From Dipteris shenzhenensis (lineage: Eukaryota > Polypodiophyta > Polypodiopsida > Gleicheniales), in NCBI GenBank assembly GCA_047967505.1, contig CM106538.1: DNA of 64,000 bases; one strand, 5' to 3'. Below the pieces are notes generated by a model that was not told the DNA's origin, searched no databases, and saw nothing but the letters and a program-made list of their open reading frames with translations. This document shows, in pieces, positions 57,871-64,000 of this stretch. Made by a program: the position numbers and the translations under genes. Within the stretch, counting starts at the first letter, position 1; every line of letters begins with the position of its first letter.

Positions 57871-60039
57871 TCAATGCATACTCACAGGATGCGTGTGCTG
57901 GATGAGATGCTCTGAAATTGTGTCTGCATCCTTGTTTGTTGCAATTTCACTGTATCTCATAGAAAACTCTCCAGAACTCATACAGCCAATTTCATGAGAT
58001 TTGCCATTCCAAGGTTTCGCCTTTTCATCCAATCGTAGAGTCGGGCATTCCTGATGTCGTCCAAAACCAAAAGCTGGCCACACAGTTTCAAAATGTGACC
58101 ACTGTGCTTCTTCATTGATTCTCTGTAAATCCACTGAGCCCATATCTAATCCCATACTAAGTACTGGCTCAGCCACTCCATTTACTCCATCTGTTATTAT
58201 CCTCGTGCCGGCAATTTGAGGCTGACATATATCGTGTACTTGTAGAGAGAATTGTGGAGAATGTTGTATCAAAAACCCATCACTTTCTTCTTTCTGTTGC
58301 ATGCATTTTTCATGAATGTGTTCCCTTTTTGCAAGCGCAGCTTCAGCTATGTAAGTACAGAAATCTTCCTTATGTTGGGTCGCCCCATTAACCTCAGTAT
58401 GATCTGCAGGATGAATCTGCCAATCAACCTCATCAGACCCATTTAGAGAGAATGCACCATGTGTGTGCCTATCACTTGAGCATTCCTCTTCTGTGTTTGC
58501 AGTATTAGCTACAACGCTTCTCAAAGCCCACTGATGGCGTGTCTGACTGCCATCATGTGATATGGATGATACACTTGGATCACTTCCATGATCTAAGCAG
58601 AAATCTGGCCCAAATCTGAAGCCAATTGAATCAATATTGGCCACATTTTGTGGAGCCATCGGTTTCACCTTCTCTGATAACATATATGTTGCACAGGATG
58701 GTTCGCTATCAAAAGTCGGCGTAAAAAGTTCAAAACTTGAAAACGGTGCTACAGGATCATTAGAAGTGAGATTTCGTTCTGCGGGGAATTCGCTGTCAGG
58801 AAATGAGCCAGAAATCCCTGATGAGGGTGATATCAGGTGAACAACTGGGCTTCCTGGATAAAAATTATATCCAGCATCAAGATCACAAGGTAAATCAGCA
58901 GGGGAAGCCATTGAAGAAGCAAAACAAGGCGACACAGTCTCTCGAGCGGAAGTCTTCGCCTCCAGAGAAGAAGCTAGTAGCTGGGCAAAGGGAACATCTG
59001 GTGAAGACGGTGTTGTAATATGAGCAAGTTCAGGAGGGGGAGTGAAAGGCGCAGTGGATGGCTCTGTAGTAAAAGTAGAGAAAACAGGAGGTGATACAAG
59101 CTGGGTCTCATGGGCATAAGGCCCTATTGTAAATGACAAATTTGTGGGACCGGGGGAAGACAGATAGTTTGATTGTGCTGACAATGACAAAGTGAAACTC
59201 GATGGAGACTGTACAGATGAATTCACAAAGGAAGCAGGTGATGAAGGTGGTGCTAAGGCAAGACCTGCTTGCATTAGCCCCACTGCACTCCATGCACGAG
59301 ATGATCCAATTGATCCATCAAGACGTGAAGTAGGTACGATTTGCTTGTCCCTTTTCTGTGATCCAAAACACCACAAGGCACTCCACCAACTTTTCCATCT
59401 CCTCTGTGGCACACATTCACAACCATGTCAAGTAGAGACAGCATGAGGACTCATTCGTAGATAGCAATTAAAGCACTAATCCTGAAGGAAATTGCACACT
59501 TCAAGCACAACGCCAAACCTTCAATATTCACCATGAACGTCTCGAGACGATGCTAATATTTTTGGAAAGATGCATATAGTTGGGAACCAAACATGCAAAA
59601 CCAAACGAAATGAGACACGTAAAGTTGCCGTCCTTACACATTGGCAATAATAAAATCCAAAAGGTAATTAGATATATGCAATACCTGGGACTGGCTACAA
59701 GCTCTTATTACACACAAATTACGACAGCTACCCCTTTCGAAGTTAATTGACGTGAATGCCGGTGAGTAGACCGCGTCAATCACAGTAGCGTGGGCAAAAT
59801 CAGAGAGGCACAATATGCTCCCAGAAGGTTCCATCATAACGTTCTACTATACGTCGAAACGCACATGTGAAAAATCGATGGCCTTGATTCTACAATCAAA
59901 AAGTAAACCAGCTTACCCAAGTGTTCAGCGCTAAGAAACAGCTTACCTGCTCTGGCGAGGTATACCGGAGATCGCTTGAGCTGATAGCCGCTGCAGCAGC
60001 GTTGATGGCTGCCACAGTATCGATCGCATCGCTGGCCAT
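57871..60039 (-). CDS. Plant hydroxyproline-rich glycoprotein-family protein (At5g52430/At4g25620-like)
   Basis: Two exons on the minus strand: 60039-59947 (ATG, 31 codons, MASDAIDTVAAINAAAAAIS) and 59403-57871. The donor is GTAAG and the acceptor CCACAG, phase 0. The join reads SPEQ-RRWKSWW, as in Arabidopsis relatives where a QKRRW-like motif follows a short N-terminus. The diagnostic block lies at residues about 122-175: GPYAHETQLVSPPVFSTFTT, then EPSTAPFTPPPE and TTPSSPDVPFAQLL. The C-terminus is Ser/Asp-rich and poorly conserved. About 541 residues, no stop or frameshift. The function in plants is not established. Despite the family name there is no signal peptide here. The last codons (HP then GTGAGT) also make a strong splice donor, so a small final exon further left is possible. 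Under-construction decay is absent, so the gene is probably live. Confidence 0.85.
59404..59946 (-). other. Intron of the hydroxyproline-rich family gene
   Basis: 543 bp, GTAAG donor at 59946 and CAG acceptor ending at 59404. It separates the 31-codon first exon from the main exon. Confidence 0.8.
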
Positions 60040-60520
60040 GGCATATCCCTTCTAAAGCATCATTTTCCACGATCGTCGCGGAACATAAAAATGACAAGCG
60101 CAGATCCTGTAGGATTGAACTTCCAAAATGCTGACTCAAAACGACATTCAAAATGTTAACGTGTTACTCTACCGAATGGCGCACAGTAAGCTGAGCGTGA
60201 GCTTCCTCCGAACGAAGCGTCATGGAAATAAGCTGATGTAAGCGGAAAAGAACTTCAGAGAGGCTGGGTAAGGATCCTAGAGTGCAGAGATCGTGAGCAC
60301 GAAGCATTAAAAAGTGTGATTTTACTCGCCATTCGAAGATTTTGTTCGACAATTTTTCTGCAGATGTCTCAGACGATCACGACAGAGCGGATGATCAAGG
60401 CAAGCAATAGGATTAGGGTTGATGGCTCTGTTAGACGAAAAATGTTCAAGTTTTACCGGACGAGAAATTCCCCGAGCCTAAAAGTGAGAGACGAATTCCA
60501 CTAGGCTTGGCGACCGCACA
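60040..60520 (-). promoter_or_regulatory. Probable 5' UTR and promoter region of the host gene
   Basis: Non-repetitive, moderately GC-rich sequence directly upstream of the start codon. An earlier ATG at 60044 (ATGCCATGG) is out of frame and would give a short upstream ORF. No clear TATA box was identified. Confidence 0.4.
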
Positions 60521-61140
60521 AAAACACGTTCCCCCGGGGCCCTGCAGTTTAAAGCGATTTTCGAGGGAGCCATTCCCATGCACATAAAGTTACGCAATAA
60601 ATGATGATAAGGAAGATTTCATTACCTAAATCTAATGGCCAACAGCATGTTTTGTTGGCAAGGAGAATCATGAGCCATTGGCCACTCCAATGTTGGTAGT
60701 AGGCCCAAATCTAGAGTGCCAAAAGGTGTTGCAAAGCCACTCGCATAGGGTTTTTACCACACTAGGCCCGATAAGGTAAGTCATATGGCAAGATCCCCCA
60801 CCACACCATTGTTCGTTACTTTATTACATTACATGCACATGTAGCAAACCTTCCGCAAGGGTAGTGCATGCAGATGAACCACAATGGCAACACTATCACT
60901 TGATCAAAGCACATCTACAAAGCCAACCATCATCATTACCTAGATAAATTATCAACACTGATCTAGTAAACACGGCTTGTCTCGTGCCACCCATCAAAGC
61001 ACATGGCTTGGAATTTAAATATGTTAGATCAAAAGGCTCCACAATGGAATGATGAAAAATTGATCATGCAAATAGACGGCAAATAGGGCCCCCCGTTGGT
61101 GAAAAGTAGGTATTAATGAATTAGTTGTTGTGGAGGAAAG
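60521..61140. other. No recognised feature
   Basis: Anonymous DNA, no gene or repeat recognised. Confidence 0.5.
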
Positions 61141-61610
61141 GGGAGGGGAGGGGGCGATTCATTCGTTAATCCTTATTAACATAAGGATTAACGAATTAAC
61201 ACCAAATTTGAGAAGCTTCTTATAAATCCATAATGGTTGAATTCGATAAAGTTTGTCGCTACTGCCTAAGCGAGTATATGAGGGGGAGGGAGAGGCAAGG
61301 AGAGTTGAGGGAGGGGTAAGGAGTGAGGGAGTGAGAGGAGAAGGAGAGGAGGGAGAGGATGGAAAGCGGAGGGAGAGTAGGGTGAAGGGGAGAGAGGGAG
61401 AGACAATGCAAAGGGAGTAGGCTCGGCGAAGGGGAGGGCTAACTGGGAGACGACAGGGCGAAGGGGCGAGGTAGTAGACCATCGAGGGAGACGACAAGTG
61501 TAGAGGGAGGGCAAAGCATAGAGGGAGCCTTAGATTAGCTTAATTAGGCGAATATATTGATTAGAAAACCTTAGATCGAGAATGAGGGGGGGGGGGGGGG
61601 GTGATAGACT
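61141..61610. repeat. Purine-rich tract with poly-G run
   Basis: gagggag/gggaga-rich low-complexity sequence, strongest at 61264-61520, with an uninterrupted G run of about 16 near 61585-61601. Short inverted words (gattcattcgttaatcc and ggattaacgaattaac, 61155-61200) lie at its left. Confidence 0.8.
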
Positions 61611-63231
61611 AATTAATAGATTAGGAGCGACTTCCTTACTTTGCAATTAGAAATTGTTAATCTTGAAATGAATAATGTATCGTGACGATCTCTGGGACAC
61701 GTCAGCACAATAAGGCTAGAGCAATTGTCTTCACGATCATCACCGCCAACAAGTGGCACTGAAGCAAACAGCAGTTATGGTATACATTGGTCATCGATTC
61801 TTAGTAATAGGGGACTGTTGGAGGACGTGTTGTCCTCTCTTTTACTTATCTATAAAGATCTGATAAAAATGTACCATTACCTGAGTATCATAGCTCCTCT
61901 CCACATATCATAGAAGCCAAGAACTTTCCCTCTTGCATAATAATTTATTAAATTTTTGTCACATGTTCTCATATCTTGAGATTAGTACACTAAATTGAAG
62001 CATTTCCTTGGTCAGGTTAATTGTAGACATATCTTTTTGTTGATAGGAATGAAAACCCCCCTCCACTTCCAAATCCTCGTGTAATAACTGTACCTCGAGT
62101 CTCGATAGTTCTCCTGCATGTGATGAACACAGTACCCAAGTGTCTAGCTTTTCCATTTCCTAACTTTCATGAGGTTGTAGGGGAAGATCTACATCTACAG
62201 TTAAAGGAATTTTAATACTTTTGTGTTATCATGGCAATTGTGAAAGATATAAATAAAATGGTATACCTTGTTTGAACTTTCAAAGACTAGGTTCATACCA
62301 GGTATGTGTTAATTGTAGCCTAGATTCATAGCCGATTGGCAAGTTTCAAATAGAAATTTTGTATGTGCAAATCTTGTCTTCACTTTGGGACACTTTGGAA
62401 TAGGGCCCACGAAAAATATGGAAGATTATCCCCACAACATCCAAGAGTTAGTTCACCAAAGTGTTGGTCAACTAATGCTCAAACTAGCCACAATTACAGA
62501 GCTCTTCATCTACTGATTGAAGAGGTAGATTCAGATATTTGTGTGACGAGAGAATAGACAAAATCGGTAGATGCCATTGCCAGTGCAATAGCTAAATAGA
62601 GGCATCCCAATTTCATGATGGGAGTAGGAGAGCAACCCATCCGGGAGGGTGCATAGTGGTGCTTTCACTAATACCTTTGACAATTATAAATCCTTTGATT
62701 CAGCATCTGCATTAGGTGTATTCAATATCACGTATCATGTAATGCTTTTAGTCAATGCTCACACAACTTTCAATGGAGAAAACACAAAACCTAAATTCAT
62801 GGAGCAATAAAAGGCAAATAAAGTGCATTCGTCTCAACAAATTGATGATTTTATATCGATAAGATTAACCTTGGAATAACACAAACCTCAAAGATTTCCC
62901 TTGTGCATGCCTAAATAACGGTGATTGTGATTTTCTTCACTAAGAGTACCTTGGTACTTGAATTCAAACAAGGGATTCACTTTGGCATTTGTTGCATTGT
63001 GAACACCTAATGATATGATCTTAACATGATGGCTTAGTCAACTCCTAGCCATTGAAGTAGTACGAGTGAAGTCATGCAAAGGCATTAGCAATAAGAAGTT
63101 CAAGCTTAATAAAGTATTCTAACTTGTAGATAACACATCGAGTAATACTTAAATCTCTCCATAATTAATAATTGTCAATATAGACAATAGCACAAAGAGA
63201 AATATTCAAATAGCATATAAGCAAATCGTGA
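61611..63231. other. No recognised feature
   Basis: AT-rich anonymous DNA. Short frames have no motif. Confidence 0.5.
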
Positions 63232-63552
63232 TGTTACACCTTTTTGGTTTTGAGATCAAGTCTCCAAAGTTTTAAAAAACATGCATATGTTTATAAGGCG
63301 GTGCATGCATGTCCATTGTGTTGACGATTCATCTCAATATCATGTTCATATTGAGTTGCATGCATAGCGCTAACACAAATAGTGCTTAAAAGGCAAAAGA
63401 GTTGGAAACCCCAACCCTAAACCAAAAGGGTTATGTATCTATTCTTTCTTTTCAACTAACATTGGACACAATTAGTCATTTTTGGTGTGCCTTTTAGTTG
63501 TGCCCTCTCTCCTCATCTCTACTTGTCTCCTCTCCCTCTTGACATTTGTCCA
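63232..63552 (+). repeat. LTR with adjacent PBS (left arm of an inverted pair)
   Basis: Probable LTR from TGTTACACC to TTGTCCA. It is followed directly by tggtatcagagcc (63553-63565), the initiator-Met tRNA primer site. Most of it is repeated in inverse orientation at 63702-63950. Confidence 0.65.
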
Positions 63553-63565
63553 TGGTATCAGAGCC
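63553..63565 (+). other. Primer binding site (initiator-Met tRNA)
   Basis: tggtatcagagcc immediately after the CA end of the LTR. Confidence 0.75.
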
Positions 63566-63701
63566 TGGTTGCGCCTTCTGTTGAGTAACATCCTTCTCAC
63601 AAGAGTGATAGTTTCTTGCAAAGGTTTCATTCCTTCTTGAGTATGAGAGAGTGAGAGTTTCCTAGTGAGAAAATTTTTGTCAAAATATTTCTTTAGTACC
63701 A

Positions 63702-63950
63702 TGGACAAATATGAAAGGGAGAGGAGAAGAGTGGGGCTAAGGAGACAGGGCATAGCTAGATAGCACACCGCAAATGACTAACTGTACCCAATGTTAGTTG
63801 AAAAGAAAGCATAGATACATACCCCTTTTGGTTCAAGGTTGGGGTTAGTGATATACATGTAGCATAATATGAACATGACATTGAGATGAATCGTCAACAC
63901 AATGGACAAGCATGCACCTTATGAGCATATACTCGTTTTGCAAAATTTTG
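63702..63950 (-). repeat. Inverted LTR copy (right arm)
   Basis: The reverse complement aligns with 63250-63552. Shared blocks include tttgtccatggta, cttttcaactaacattgg, aaccaaaaggg, and the longer ttgacgattcatctcaat within 63303-63363. A decayed PBS-like tagtacca lies just before it, on the inner side. The two LTRs are therefore head to head around a 149-bp core. Confidence 0.75.
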
Positions 63951-64000
63951 GAGTGTTAAGGGTTCAATTAATTAACCCAAATCTAGTATCGGACTGGTTA

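Overview
The window comes from the nuclear genome of a land plant with a large, transposon-filled genome. The one clearly conserved host gene (about 57.9-60.0 kb, minus strand) belongs to a plant-specific hydroxyproline-rich family. A PPR relic, plant-type LTR elements primed by initiator-Met tRNA, a plant BED/DUF659 hAT transposon and long microsatellites agree with this. A fern or gymnosperm would fit the bulk and the many stop-ridden repeats, but this is inference; no marker settles the clade.

Layout. 0-8.2 kb: two decayed minus-strand genes that are not standard retroelement genes. One is an unrecognised gene and the other a divergent histone H3-fold protein. Both lie beside clusters of an inverted AAATCGCGTTTTT-type motif, and a decayed Ty3-type gag-protease remnant lies between them. 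8.2-17.9 kb: old gag and LINE fragments, small tandem duplications and anonymous DNA. 17.9-20 kb: microsatellites and a 0.5-0.7 kb tandem repeat. 20-26.9 kb: a 5'-truncated LINE sitting in a (GT)n tract, carrying a nearly complete hAT transposon with 9-bp termini and 8-bp target duplications. 26.9-28.7 kb: a 1.7-kb compound microsatellite. 28.7-31.8 kb: LINE tails and LTR debris. 31.8-38.1 kb: a second LINE split by a young gag-only LTR element (TR-GAG type) with 310-bp LTRs, a 5-bp target duplication and a tRNA-like sequence in its leader. 38-49.5 kb: gag remnants, an ORF1-only LINE-like copy, a pol-less Ty3/gypsy element joined to a truncated Copia element, and a Copia RNase H end. 50.4 kb: PPR relic. 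51.4-57.5 kb: a decayed DUF4283-type LINE on the minus strand. 57.9-60.0 kb: the host gene. 60-64 kb: anonymous DNA, a purine-rich tract and two head-to-head LTRs.

Apart from the host gene and exon 1 of the hAT transposase, every coding stretch is interrupted. Many stops are TAG or TAA where family alignment or local repeats predict Gln. This fits C-to-T decay at methylated CAG/CAA codons. The most unusual items are the H3-like gene with its motif clusters, the 3'-end hairpin family beside simple repeats whose stem appears to covary between copies, the datable nested insertions, and the tRNA-like sequence inside a retroelement leader.
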